Below are positions 17,167-27,029 of a stretch of 44,226 nucleotides of DNA, in pieces (the stretch's first letter is position 1; each line of letters starts with the position of its first letter). A program made the position numbers and the translations under genes. The notes below the pieces were generated by a model. The model was not told where the DNA came from and did not search any database. It saw nothing but the letters and a program-made list of their open reading frames with translations. The DNA is from UBA3210 sp963623095 (GTDB lineage Bacteria > Bacillota_I > Bacilli_A > RFN20 > CAG-449): NCBI GenBank assembly GCA_963623095.1, contig CAVFKD010000011.1:1-44226 (forward strand), given 5' to 3'.

Positions 17167-17763
17167 TTATTTATTTTCAAAATTTAATTTATGAGGAACC
17201 TTATGACAATGTCTACATCTAGGTTCATATTTTTCACTTGCTCCAACAATTACAATTGGATCTTCATAATATGCAGGTTCACCATTGACAATTCTTTGTG
17301 ATCTAGTTGCATTTGCTCCACATACTACGCATATCGCGGTTAATTTAGTTACATCTTCTGCGAGACATAATAATTTAGGCATAATAGAAAATGGTTCTCC
17401 TCTAAAATCATTATCTAAACCTGCGCAGATGACTCTTATACCTTTTGATGCAAGAGATGAAACCACATCAATAATTCCTTCATCAAGGAATTGTATTTCA
17501 TCAAAACATACAGCATCTACATCATCTTTAATGTATTTATATACATCTTTTGATGATGTTAAATTATAGCATTTAGCTTTAGATTTATTATGAGAAACAA
17601 CTTCATCTTCTGAATAGCGATTATCAATTTTAGGTTTGAAAACAACAACCTTCTTTTTAGCGAATTCTAATCTTCTTATTCTTCTTATTAATTCTTCAGA
17701 TTTACCAGCGAACATAGGTCCACATATTACTTCAACCCAACCTGGTCTAGTATTAAATTCCAT
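17167..17763 (-). CDS. tdk: Thymidine kinase
   Basis: Phosphorylates thymidine to dTMP in nucleoside salvage. The 198-residue protein is a type II (TK1-like) enzyme: P-loop GPMFAGKS at 15-22, the catalytic Glu in FDEIQF (about 89), and a zinc site formed by C145, C148, C183 and C186 (CVVC and CRHC) as expected. The lasso segment with GEPAYYEDPIVIVGA is present. Stop codons of tdk and folT are only 2 bp apart in convergent orientation with no terminator between them. It has its own promoter. Confidence 0.97.
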   Translation of the reverse strand: MEFNTRPGWVEVICGPMFAGKSEELIRRIRRLEFAKKKVVVFKPKIDNRYSEDEVVSHNKSKAKCYNLTSSKDVYKYIKDDVDAVCFDEIQFLDEGIIDVVSSLASKGIRVICAGLDNDFRGEPFSIMPKLLCLAEDVTKLTAICVVCGANATRSQRIVNGEPAYYEDPIVIVGASEKYEPRCRHCHKVPHKLNFENK

Positions 17764-17788
17764 ATAATATATACCTCACACTTTTTAT

Positions 17789-17817
17789 ATTGTATCTCAC
17801 TATCTCAACATTGACAA
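17789..17817 (-). promoter_or_regulatory. Promoter of tdk
   Basis: On the minus strand a -35 TTGTCA (17812-17817) and a -10 TACAAT (17789-17794) are exactly 17 bp apart, about 25 nt before the tdk ATG. It lies just after the rpoC terminator. Confidence 0.7.
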
Positions 17818-17855
17818 TTTGTAAATACTGAAACTATTATCATTATTTACAACAT

Positions 17856-17881
17856 AAAAGGAGCTTACTTTCGTAAGCCCC
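17856..17881 (-). terminator. Terminator of the rpoB-rpoC operon
   Basis: On the minus strand a 9-bp stem (GGGGCTTAC/GTAAGCTCC, one G-T pair) is closed by a GAAA tetraloop and followed by TTTT. It starts about 10 nt after the rpoC stop. Confidence 0.88.
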
Positions 17882-17891
17882 TTAATGATTA

Positions 17892-20800
17892 TTAATCAAG
17901 GTTATTCATATCGAAGACGTTTTGGTTTTCGTTAAATTCTGAAGTTGTTGCTTCAACAACATTTGAAGTATCTTCTACTTCTAATGTGTCTTCTACATCT
18001 TTAGTTTCTTTAACTTCTTCAATTAAACCAGTACCTGCTGGAATTAATTTACCAACCATAACATTTTCTTTTAAGCCGTGTAAGTAATCAGTTTTACCCT
18101 TAATTGCAGCATCTGTTAAGATTCTTGTTGTTTCTTGGAATGAAGCTGCAGATAAGAATGATTCAGTATCAAGAGCAGCTTTAGTAATACCTAAGATAAC
18201 AGGAGAGAATGTTGCAGGGCTCTTACCTTCGATAAGAACTTCTGTATTCTTTTCTGTAACTTTTGCTAAATCAGCTTTTGTACCTGGGATTAAATCAGTA
18301 TCACCTGCGGTAGTAACTAAGACTTTCTTTAACATTTGTCTAACAATGACTTCAATGTGTTTATCAGAAACTGCAGAACCGTTACCTCTATAAACCTTTT
18401 GGATTTCTTTGATAATGTATCTTTCAACTTCTGTCTTATTAGAATATTCTAATAATTGTTTTAAGTTCTTAGCGCCTTCAGTAATCTTTTGACCTGCGAC
18501 AACATGATCACCGACTTGGACTCTTAATTTAACGCCGTAGTTTGTATTTTCTGTTTCTTCTTTGCCTTGTGCATCCTTGATTGTAACATGGTAAATACCA
18601 TTTGTTTGTTCAATCTTAGAAATTTCACCTTCACATTTAGCAATTAATGCTTCACCATGAGGAGCACGAGCTTCGAATAATTCAGTAACTCTAGGTAAAC
18701 CGTTTGTAATATCGCCACCAGCAACACCACCAGTATGGAATGTTCTCATGGTTAATTGAGTACCAGGTTCACCAATGGATTGAGCAGCCATAACACCGAC
18801 TGTTGCACCCATATCAATTAATTTACCTGTTGCAATACAAGTACCATAACAATGTCTACATACACCATCTTTAGTCTTACATCCGAATAATGAACGAATT
18901 TCAACTTTCTTAATACCGTGTACTTTTACAATGTTATTTGCATCTTCACCAGTAATTAATGTGTTACCAGGAACAATGACTTCACCAGTTTTAGGATCAA
19001 CGATATCATGTAATGAATATCTACCTGTTAATCTTTCTTCTAATGATTCAATTTCTGAATTTTCTCTTGTATCACGGATTTCTTCAACTGTGAATCCTTC
19101 ATCAGTACCACAGTCATCTTCTCTAATGATAACATCGTGAGAAACATCGACTAACTTTCTAGTTAAGTAACCAGAGTCAGCAGTCTTTAACGCAGTATCC
19201 GCGCCACCTTTTCTAGCACCGTGAGTTGCAATGAAGAACTCAGATACTGATAGACCTTCACGGAAACATGATTTAATAGGTAATTCAATAGTATCACCAT
19301 TTGGCTTAGCCATGGTACCTCTTAAACCACATAATTGAACGAAGTTAGAAGTATTACCTCTAGCACCTGATTTTGACATCATGAAGATAGGGTTTGTCTT
19401 GTCTTCTTCAACAATAACTTTTAATTTTTCTTCAACTTGTTTTTTAACATCTTCCCAAATAGCACAAACTTTCTTGTGTCTTTCTTCGTCTGTTAAGAAA
19501 CCATAGTCGAATAATTCTTTAATTTCAGCGACTCTCTTATCACCTTCTGCAATTAATTCTTGTTTACCTGGAATAACGTTAATATCAAAGATAGAAACTG
19601 TAATACCAGCGATTGTAGAATAATGGAAGCCTTGGTTCTTTAATGCATCAAGAACTTCTGAAGTAATCTTTGCGCCGTAGCGTTTGAAGATTTCAGAAAC
19701 AATGTTACCAATTTGCTTTTTGCCAAATGGGCTAGCTTTTACTGGTTGTTCTTCGATGTATTCTTTAATATTAGTACCTTTCTTAACAAAGTTACTAATT
19801 TGGTTATCCGCGAGGGATTTGTCACTTACTTCATTTAAGTAAGGGAAATCACTTGGGAAAATTTGGTTAAAGATAACTTTACCAACAGTTGTGATTAAGT
19901 AGTCATTATTCATTTCATCAGTGAATGATGATTTACCAATTTCAGAACCTTTAATTGCGATTCTGTTGTGTAAATGAATTTGTTTTGTTTGATATGCAAG
20001 AAGAATTTCATCAACATTTCTGAAGACTTTACCTTCACTACTTGCATATAATTCGTATAATTCAGCTTCAGATTCATCACCTCTAGAACGGCATTCTTCT
20101 GCGTGATGCTTGAAGTCTGCAACTGTATTTTCCATTGTAAGATAATAGTTACCTAAAACCATATCTTGTGATGGAGTACAAATTGGTTTACCAGAAGCTG
20201 GTGATAAAATGTTGTTACTTGCTAACATTAAATCAATTGCTTCTTGTTGAGCTGCGTATGATAATGGGACGTGAACAGCCATTTGGTCACCATCGAAGTC
20301 AGCGTTGAAACCTGCACAAACTAATGGGTGAAGTCTAATAGCTCTACCATTGACAAGTACTGGTTTGAAAGCTTGAATACCTAAACGGTGAAGTGTAGGA
20401 GCACGGTTTAATAAAACTGGGTGTCCTTTAATAACTTCTTCAACAATATCCCAAACTTTTTCATCGTAGTGATCAATCATCTTATTTGCTTGTTTATGAC
20501 TTGTTGCGATGCCTCTTTCAATCATAATTGAAGCGATGAATGGTCTAAATAATTGGACTGCCATTTCTCTTGGAAGACCGCATTGATACATCTTTAATGA
20601 TGGTCCAACTGCGATAACTGAACGTCCTGAATAGTCAACACGTTTACCAAGTAAGTTTTGTCTGAAACGTCCTTGTTTACCTTTTAATGTAGAAGATAAT
20701 GATTTTAATGCTCTTCCGCCGGCACCAGTTACAGGTTTTGTACGTCTGCCGTTATCAATTAATGCGTCAACAGCTTCTTGAAGCATACGTTTTTCGTTAT

Positions 20801-21782
20801 TTAACATAACATCAGGAGCGTTAATATCAATTAAGTTCTTAAGACGAGCGTTACGCATAATAACACGTCTATATAAATCATTTAAGTCAGATGTTGCGAA
20901 TCTACCACCATCTAATTGAAGCATTGGTCTTAAATCAGGTGGGATAACTGGTAATGCATCAAGAACCATCCATTCAGGACGATTGTTTGATTTTCTAAAT
21001 GATTCGACACATTCTAATCTCTTATATAATTTTGCTTTCTTTTGTGATGTTGAAGGTAAAGATGCAATTTCTGTTGTTAATTCTTCAGAAAGTGTATCTA
21101 AGTCAACTTCTGAAAGTAAACGTTTAATTGATTCTGCACCTGAACCGAATTCAGCACCAGTATGTTTTGAAATAAAGTTTGCACATCCTGTGAAATCGAA
21201 TGTTTCTTTATTATTTTCAATTTTTAAGATGAGTTCATCCGCTCTCTTGTAGTCTAGAGATTCATTATCTAATGTAGATTTGATTTCTCCTAACGCTAGA
21301 GTGAAGACATCTCTTGCTGTTCTTTCATCAAGAACTTGAGCTTTAGTTAATACTTTAGATGTACCTGCATTTAAGCAAATACGTGATACGAAGTATACAA
21401 CTTCTTCTAATTGCTTTGGTAAAATATCAAGAATTAAACCCATTCTTGAAGGGACACCTTTGAGGTACCAGATATGGGCACATGGTGAATGTAATTCAAT
21501 GTGACCCATTCTTTCTCTACGAACTGCTTTTGTTGTTACTTCAACGCCACACTTTTCGCAAACGACACCTGCATATCTAATCTTTTTATATTTACCACAA
21601 TGACATTCATAGTCTTTTGCAGGACCAAAGATTCTTTCACAATATAAACCATCTGGTTCAGGTTTTTGTGAACGGTAGTTGATAGTTTCAGCCTTTGTGA
21701 CTTCACCTCTTGACCATTCTCTGATCTTATCTGGAGAAGCTAATCCAACTTGGATAGCATTTAATTTTTTAACATCAAACAT
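17892..21782 (-). CDS. rpoC: DNA-directed RNA polymerase subunit beta'
   Basis: Catalytic large subunit of RNA polymerase, 1296 residues. The first zinc site uses C60, C62, C75 and C78; the catalytic NADFDGD loop lies near residue 490; the second zinc cluster is CKTKDGVCRHCYGTC; the trigger-loop region GEPGTQLTMRTFHTGG is intact, and the C-terminal ILTDAAIKGKTDYLHGLKEN block is conserved. The C-terminal tail after about 1255 is acidic and Thr/Val-rich, a variable region. The length matches Firmicutes enzymes with no large lineage insert that I can see. It follows rpoB by 17 nt with GGAGGAG before the ATG. Confidence 0.99.
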   Translation of the reverse strand: MFDVKKLNAIQVGLASPDKIREWSRGEVTKAETINYRSQKPEPDGLYCERIFGPAKDYECHCGKYKKIRYAGVVCEKCGVEVTTKAVRRERMGHIELHSPCAHIWYLKGVPSRMGLILDILPKQLEEVVYFVSRICLNAGTSKVLTKAQVLDERTARDVFTLALGEIKSTLDNESLDYKRADELILKIENNKETFDFTGCANFISKHTGAEFGSGAESIKRLLSEVDLDTLSEELTTEIASLPSTSQKKAKLYKRLECVESFRKSNNRPEWMVLDALPVIPPDLRPMLQLDGGRFATSDLNDLYRRVIMRNARLKNLIDINAPDVMLNNEKRMLQEAVDALIDNGRRTKPVTGAGGRALKSLSSTLKGKQGRFRQNLLGKRVDYSGRSVIAVGPSLKMYQCGLPREMAVQLFRPFIASIMIERGIATSHKQANKMIDHYDEKVWDIVEEVIKGHPVLLNRAPTLHRLGIQAFKPVLVNGRAIRLHPLVCAGFNADFDGDQMAVHVPLSYAAQQEAIDLMLASNNILSPASGKPICTPSQDMVLGNYYLTMENTVADFKHHAEECRSRGDESEAELYELYASSEGKVFRNVDEILLAYQTKQIHLHNRIAIKGSEIGKSSFTDEMNNDYLITTVGKVIFNQIFPSDFPYLNEVSDKSLADNQISNFVKKGTNIKEYIEEQPVKASPFGKKQIGNIVSEIFKRYGAKITSEVLDALKNQGFHYSTIAGITVSIFDINVIPGKQELIAEGDKRVAEIKELFDYGFLTDEERHKKVCAIWEDVKKQVEEKLKVIVEEDKTNPIFMMSKSGARGNTSNFVQLCGLRGTMAKPNGDTIELPIKSCFREGLSVSEFFIATHGARKGGADTALKTADSGYLTRKLVDVSHDVIIREDDCGTDEGFTVEEIRDTRENSEIESLEERLTGRYSLHDIVDPKTGEVIVPGNTLITGEDANNIVKVHGIKKVEIRSLFGCKTKDGVCRHCYGTCIATGKLIDMGATVGVMAAQSIGEPGTQLTMRTFHTGGVAGGDITNGLPRVTELFEARAPHGEALIAKCEGEISKIEQTNGIYHVTIKDAQGKEETENTNYGVKLRVQVGDHVVAGQKITEGAKNLKQLLEYSNKTEVERYIIKEIQKVYRGNGSAVSDKHIEVIVRQMLKKVLVTTAGDTDLIPGTKADLAKVTEKNTEVLIEGKSPATFSPVILGITKAALDTESFLSAASFQETTRILTDAAIKGKTDYLHGLKENVMVGKLIPAGTGLIEEVKETKDVEDTLEVEDTSNVVEATTSEFNENQNVFDMNNLD

Positions 21783-21799
21783 TTTTATTCTCCTCCCTA

Positions 21800-24700
21800 T
21801 TAGTCATTTTCGTTTTCAACAAATTGGAAATCAGTGAAAGCATTTTTAACTTCTTTTGAGATCTTCTTTGTTTCTTTTTCATTAGATTCCGCTAAAGCTG
21901 AAGTGTCAATTTCGTTACCTTCTTTATCGAGTAACTTGACATCAATAGCAAGAGCTTGTAATTCTTTAACAAGAACTCTGAATGCTTCTGGCATTCCAGC
22001 TTGTGGTACATCTCTACCCTTAATGATTGCTTCATATGCACTTGCTCTACCAACCATATCATCTGATTTGATTGTAACCATTTCTTGTAAAATGTGAGCA
22101 GCACCATAAGCTTCAAGAGCCCAGACTTCCATTTCACCAAATCTTTGACCACCGTTTTGTGCTTTACCACCTAAAGGTTGTTGTGTAACTAATGAATATG
22201 GACCAGTAGCACGAGCATGTAACTTATCATCAACCATGTGGACAAGTTTAATCATGTACATGACACCGACTGAGATTCTTTCATCAAATCTTTCACCTGT
22301 ACGTCCATCATATAAGACAGTCTTGCCATCTTCTGATAAACCAGCTTGTTTCATTAAATCGAAGATTTCTTCATTAGAGATACCATCGAATACTGGTGTA
22401 GCAATCTTTAAGCCTAACTTCTTACATGCCATACCTAAGTGAATTTCAAGGATTTGACCGATGTTCATACGTGAAGGAACACCTAATGGGTTTAACATGA
22501 TGTCAACTGGTGTACCATCTGGTAAGAATGGCATATCTTCTTCTGGAAGAATTCTAGAAATAACACCTTTGTTACCATGTCTACCTGACATCTTATCACC
22601 TTCAGAGATCTTTCTCTTTTGAGCGATATATACTTTAACTACTTCTTCTACACCTGGAGCAAGTTCAGCGCCTTCTTTACGTTTGAAACGTTTGACGTCG
22701 ATAACAATACCAGCACCACCGTGTGGAACCTTTAATGAAGTATCTTTACCATCTTTAGTCTTTTCACCAAAGATTGTCATTAATAATTTTTCTTCTGGAG
22801 TTGGTTCTGATAAACCCTTTGGAGTAATCTTACCAACTAAGTAGTCATCTTCTTTAACTTCTGCACCTGGGATAATAATACCGTCTTCATCTAAGTTTGC
22901 TTTCATTTCTTCAGAAACGTTAGGAATATCACGAGTAATTTCTTCAGGTCCAAGTTTTGTTGTACGTCTTTCTAATTCATATTCTTCAATATGGATAGAA
23001 GTATATACATCATCTTTTACTAATCTTTCAGACATAATGACAGCATCTTCGTAGTTATAACCTTCCCAAGTCATAAATGCGATTGTGACATTTTGTCCTA
23101 AAGCTAAATCACCTTGATCCATAGCTGGACCATCAGCGATAATATCACCTTTCTTAACTTTGTCACCAACATGAACAATAGGTGATTGGTTGATACATGT
23201 TCCAGAGTTAGATCTAACGAATTTTTGAAGTGTATAGCTACGTTCTTCACCTTCGTTATTCTTAACTACAATGTGACGTGAATCCATTACAGTAACAACA
23301 CCATCTTCTTGTGCTAAAACAGCTGCACCAGAATCATGAGCAATATTGTATTCTAGGCCTGTTCCAACAAATGGAGCGTGTGGTTTTAATAATGGAAGTG
23401 CTTGACGTTGCATGTTAGATCCCATTAAAGCACGGTGGTTATCATCGTTTTCAAGGAATGGAATACAAGCTGCAGCGACAGATAAAATTTGTTTTGGAGA
23501 AACGTCAACGTAATCGATCATTTCCTTTGGAACGATAACGTTTTCGCCATTGTATCTAGCAATAACTTCATCATCAAGGAATTCTCCTCCGATAATTCTG
23601 TTTGTTGCTTGTGCAATATATAAATTCTTTTCAGCATCCGCGGATAGATAATCAGAATCTTCTAATACTTTGCAAGTCTTCTTATCAACTCTTCTATATG
23701 GAGTTTCAATGAAACCATATTCGTTGATTTTTGCGTATGTTGCAAGGTTATTAATTAAACCGATGTTTCCACCTTCAGGTGTTTCAATAGGACAGATTCT
23801 ACCATAATGAGTTGTGTGAACATCTCTAACTGCCATATTAGCTCTATCACGAGTTAAACCGCCTGGACCTAAAGCAGAAATTCTTCTCTTATTTGAAAGT
23901 TCTGCAAGTGGGTTGACTTGATCCATGAATTGAGATAATTGTGAAGATGCGAAGAATTCTTTAATTGCAGAATTTAATGGACGAGTATTTGTTAATTTTT
24001 CAGGAGAAATAGGTCCTTCTGAAGTTAATGTCATAGACATCTTTTCTTTAACAGTTCTTTCCATACGTGATAAACCAATTCTGAATTGATTTTGAATTAA
24101 TTCACCAACGCAACGAATTCTACGGTTACCTAAGTGGTCGATATCATCTACATCACCAAAGCCATAGATAATGTTCATAATATATGAGAAACATGCTGCA
24201 ATATCGGAAGTTGTTACATATGGAACATCAATATTTAAATCTGTACCGATGATGTTTGTTGTAACAGACATTGTTTCATCTGTATAGACTTTAATTTTGT
24301 TAACAATGTGATGATCGTCTAATTTTTCGTTGTATGGAAGTTCATATGTATGAGCGCCCTTTTCGAAGAATTTTTCTTCTTGTAATTTTTCAACGATTTC
24401 TTTTGTTAATAATGTTCCTTCGTCATAAATTACTTCACCATCAGAAGATACTAATGGTTCTGCGATAACTCTGCCTTGTAAACGATTGTAAATACCTAAT
24501 TTCTTATTGTATTTAAATCTACCAGCACGGCCGAAATCATAATGTTTATGATCGAAGAATCTTCCTTTTAAGAATGTTGCTGTACTATCACCAGGAGCAG
24601 GTTCACCTGGTCTTAATTTAGCATAAATATCTATTAAAGCTTGTGAACTTGTATATTCAAAAGTTGTGCCAGCATGTAAAGATAATTCTTTATCAATAGA

Positions 24701-25414
24701 AATTGCAAGTAAATCTTTTGAATCTTTTTCTAAGTTAATAAAGTCAGTATTTGATGCGCCGAATAAATCAACGATTTCATCATAACCATGTTCACCAAGA
24801 CCAATACCTAAAGCTCTAAGTAAAGTTAAAGCAGATAATTTTCTTGTTCTATCGATTTTGACATTTAAGATTCCTTTTGAGTCTGATTGGAATTGTAACC
24901 AAGTTCCTCTTGAAGGAATTAAATCAGCATTGTAAGTGAAGTTACCAGTTTTTTCTCTTTCTTTCTTCATGTAAGCGCCTGGAGAACGAACGATTTGAGA
25001 AACGATTGCTCTTTCTGCGCCGTTAATGATGAATGTACCAGAGTCAGTCATTAATGGGAATTCACACATATTGACTTCACGTTGGATAATTTCACCTGTT
25101 TCACTAACGTTTAATCTTAATGTAGCTTTTAAGTTAGCCATGTATGTTAATCCACGACTTTTGCATTCGTATGGATTATATTTAGGTTCTTCTAAACGTG
25201 ATGAGATATATTCAAGTGACATTTTATCACTACGATCTGTAATTGGGTAAATATCTTTAAATACTTCATCAATACCGCTATCTAAAAGCCATTTGAAAGA
25301 ATCAGTTTGAATTTCTACTAAGTTTGGTAATGGTAATGTACCTGAGATTTTAGAAAAGTTGATTCTTCCATTGTGAAGGTACTTATATTCTTTTGCTTGT
25401 AAATTTTTGCTCAT
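21800..25414 (-). CDS. rpoB: DNA-directed RNA polymerase subunit beta
   Basis: Second catalytic subunit of RNA polymerase, 1204 residues, length typical of Bacilli. The rifampicin-binding region SSQLSQFMDQVNPLAELSNK is clear; at the position of E. coli His526 it has Asn (residue 508, codon AAT at 23891-23893), a change that gives rifampicin resistance in other bacteria and is natural in Spiroplasma. The active-site region GDKMSGRHGNKG is conserved. It lies 14 nt after the methyltransferase gene and in front of rpoC; I see no separate promoter directly upstream, so it probably depends on transcription from the ribosomal protein genes and partial read-through of the hairpin at 26073. Confidence 0.99.
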   Translation of the reverse strand: MSKNLQAKEYKYLHNGRINFSKISGTLPLPNLVEIQTDSFKWLLDSGIDEVFKDIYPITDRSDKMSLEYISSRLEEPKYNPYECKSRGLTYMANLKATLRLNVSETGEIIQREVNMCEFPLMTDSGTFIINGAERAIVSQIVRSPGAYMKKEREKTGNFTYNADLIPSRGTWLQFQSDSKGILNVKIDRTRKLSALTLLRALGIGLGEHGYDEIVDLFGASNTDFINLEKDSKDLLAISIDKELSLHAGTTFEYTSSQALIDIYAKLRPGEPAPGDSTATFLKGRFFDHKHYDFGRAGRFKYNKKLGIYNRLQGRVIAEPLVSSDGEVIYDEGTLLTKEIVEKLQEEKFFEKGAHTYELPYNEKLDDHHIVNKIKVYTDETMSVTTNIIGTDLNIDVPYVTTSDIAACFSYIMNIIYGFGDVDDIDHLGNRRIRCVGELIQNQFRIGLSRMERTVKEKMSMTLTSEGPISPEKLTNTRPLNSAIKEFFASSQLSQFMDQVNPLAELSNKRRISALGPGGLTRDRANMAVRDVHTTHYGRICPIETPEGGNIGLINNLATYAKINEYGFIETPYRRVDKKTCKVLEDSDYLSADAEKNLYIAQATNRIIGGEFLDDEVIARYNGENVIVPKEMIDYVDVSPKQILSVAAACIPFLENDDNHRALMGSNMQRQALPLLKPHAPFVGTGLEYNIAHDSGAAVLAQEDGVVTVMDSRHIVVKNNEGEERSYTLQKFVRSNSGTCINQSPIVHVGDKVKKGDIIADGPAMDQGDLALGQNVTIAFMTWEGYNYEDAVIMSERLVKDDVYTSIHIEEYELERRTTKLGPEEITRDIPNVSEEMKANLDEDGIIIPGAEVKEDDYLVGKITPKGLSEPTPEEKLLMTIFGEKTKDGKDTSLKVPHGGAGIVIDVKRFKRKEGAELAPGVEEVVKVYIAQKRKISEGDKMSGRHGNKGVISRILPEEDMPFLPDGTPVDIMLNPLGVPSRMNIGQILEIHLGMACKKLGLKIATPVFDGISNEEIFDLMKQAGLSEDGKTVLYDGRTGERFDERISVGVMYMIKLVHMVDDKLHARATGPYSLVTQQPLGGKAQNGGQRFGEMEVWALEAYGAAHILQEMVTIKSDDMVGRASAYEAIIKGRDVPQAGMPEAFRVLVKELQALAIDVKLLDKEGNEIDTSALAESNEKETKKISKEVKNAFTDFQFVENEND

Positions 25415-25428
25415 TGCAAATCTCCCTT

Positions 25429-26046
25429 CTATAAGTTTTCATTTGATAATTCATTGTTAATTGCTTGATATATATAATAGCCCTTATCTCTTTTAAGTAA
25501 TTGACAATTTCCAAATATGGATGTTACGTATCTTTGAGCCGACTCCGACCCGTGGGACTTTCTCATAACAAAATACAATGAACCATTTTTGTTTAATAAT
25601 TGCTTTGCTCCTTCAAACATGGAGTAGATAACTTTCTTTCCCGCTCTTATTGGAGGGTTAATGAAGATGTTATCGAATTTCTCATGAATATTTTGATAAA
25701 CATCAGATTCTCTTACTTCAAAGTTTGTTAAGCCTAAAGCAGCTAAATTTTGTTTCGCGAGCGCACACGCACGCGTATTAATATCAATCAAGATAAATTT
25801 TGAGGTAGGGTAGAAATATCCTAAAACGCCACCAATTGGGCCATATCCACAACCTACATCAAGGTTAAGACCGTAAATTTCTTGCTTTAATAAGACTTTC
25901 AAAAAGACATTAGTGCCTTCATCTAAATAGTCTTTACAAAACACTCCATTATCGGTCGTAAAGTTAAAAATTTTGGAGTTAAATTCAAACGAAATGTTCT
26001 TAGGATTAGAACTTACATCCGGATTATTTGAAAAATAATGGTCCAT
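25429..26046 (-). CDS. Class I SAM-dependent methyltransferase, RsmC/YbxB type
   Basis: Probable RNA (16S rRNA guanine-N2 type) methyltransferase, 205 residues. The SAM-binding motif LDVGCGYGPIG and the catalytic NPPIRAGK motif (the NPPF-like motif of N-methyltransferases) are both present. Its place between rplL and rpoB is the same as ybxB in Bacillus, which supports orthology. Target nucleotide is not known for that Bacillus family, so the rRNA role is inferred from RsmC. The start follows an AAGGGGG ribosome binding site. Confidence 0.9.
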   Translation of the reverse strand: MDHYFSNNPDVSSNPKNISFEFNSKIFNFTTDNGVFCKDYLDEGTNVFLKVLLKQEIYGLNLDVGCGYGPIGGVLGYFYPTSKFILIDINTRACALAKQNLAALGLTNFEVRESDVYQNIHEKFDNIFINPPIRAGKKVIYSMFEGAKQLLNKNGSLYFVMRKSHGSESAQRYVTSIFGNCQLLKRDKGYYIYQAINNELSNENL

Positions 26047-26066
26047 TTGATAACCCCCTTAAAATT

Positions 26067-26101
26067 GAGAAAAACCCACCCCTACATTTGAGGGGTAGGT
26101 T
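26067..26101 (-). terminator. Terminator-like hairpin between rplL and the methyltransferase gene
   Basis: On the minus strand a 10-bp stem with one mismatch (AACC-ACCCCT arms, 7-nt loop, 26073-26101) is followed by TTTTTCTC. It starts 20 nt after the rplL stop and would separate abundant ribosomal protein expression from the methyltransferase-rpoB-rpoC part. Confidence 0.75.
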
Positions 26102-26120
26102 AAATTGTAAAGTCAAAAAA

Positions 26121-26495
26121 CTACTTAACTTCGACTTCAGCACCAGCTGCAACAAGAGCTTTCTTGTGTTCTTCAGCTTCGACTGGAGAGATGTGTTCTT
26201 TGATTGTTGATGGGCAAGCATCAACTAATTTCTTAGCATCAATTAAGCCTAAACCTGTGATAGCTTGGACTGCTTTGATAACGCCAACTTTTGAAGCGCC
26301 GAATGATTTTAAGATTAAGCTAACTTCTGCTGGTCCTTTTGCTGCTTCTTCTTCAACTGGAGCTGCACCAACTGCTACTGGAGCTGCTGCTGTAACACCG
26401 AATTCTTCTTCGATTGCTTTTACTAAATCATTTAATTCTAATACTGTCATTTCTTTAACAGCTGCAATGATTTCTTCATTTGTTAATTTTGCCAT
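26121..26495 (-). CDS. rplL: Ribosomal protein bL12 (L7/L12)
   Basis: Stalk protein of the large ribosomal subunit that recruits translation factors. The 124 residues show the N-terminal dimerisation helices (about 1-35), the Ala/Pro-rich hinge (about 36-52) and the C-terminal globular domain with LKSFGASKVGVIKAVQAITG. It follows rplJ by 24 nt with an AGGAGG ribosome binding site. Confidence 0.99.
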   Translation of the reverse strand: MAKLTNEEIIAAVKEMTVLELNDLVKAIEEEFGVTAAAPVAVGAAPVEEEAAKGPAEVSLILKSFGASKVGVIKAVQAITGLGLIDAKKLVDACPSTIKEHISPVEAEEHKKALVAAGAEVEVK

Positions 26496-26519
26496 ATTAA
26501 TTTTCCTCCTAATGGTCTG

Positions 26520-27005
26520 TTATTGTTTGTCTGCAACAGCCTTAACTGCACATGCAAGATTTCTGACTGGTGCTTGTAATACAGAGAGTAACATAGATAA
26601 TAAACCTTCTCTGTTTGGAAGTTTTGATAATGCGATAACATCATCTTTTGAAATTACTTTGCCTTCTACGATTGCTGCTTTAATGACTAAATTTTCATGA
26701 GTCTTAGCAAACTTAGCGACGATTTTTGCTGCACTAATGGAATCTTCAGAACTGAATAATGCGTTAGGTCCTTCTAAATATTGTTTTGCATCAGAATAAC
26801 CTAATGAATCTACTGCTCTGTCAACTAATGTATTTTTGTAAACATTCATTTTTGCATTTGATTGTAAAAGTGTTCTCTTTAATTCAGAAATTTCTGAAAC
26901 CTTTAAACCACGATATTCAGCGATAACAATTGATCCAGAATTTTTGATTAAGTTTGATACTTCTTCAACTACTTGCTTCTTTTGTTCTAATACGTTTTGA
27001 TTCAT
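26520..27005 (-). CDS. rplJ: Ribosomal protein uL10
   Basis: Base of the ribosomal stalk; binds 23S rRNA and L12 dimers. The product has 161 residues and a family-typical sequence with IVIAEYRGLKVSEISELKR and KVYKNTL-like VYKNTLVDRA motifs, and a C-terminal L12-binding helix. Ribosome binding site AGGAGGTG lies 8 nt before the ATG. An L10 leader RNA precedes the gene, so it is expected to be autoregulated by L10(L12)4. Confidence 0.98.
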   Translation of the reverse strand: MNQNVLEQKKQVVEEVSNLIKNSGSIVIAEYRGLKVSEISELKRTLLQSNAKMNVYKNTLVDRAVDSLGYSDAKQYLEGPNALFSSEDSISAAKIVAKFAKTHENLVIKAAIVEGKVISKDDVIALSKLPNREGLLSMLLSVLQAPVRNLACAVKAVADKQ

Positions 27006-27029
27006 TTGGTAGCACCTCCTTCTTTAAAA

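Noticed and set aside
26164..26700. 178-codon open frame on the plus strand over rplL and rplJ
   Set aside because: It is the mirror of Ala-rich rplL codons; rplL and rplJ on the other strand are certain.
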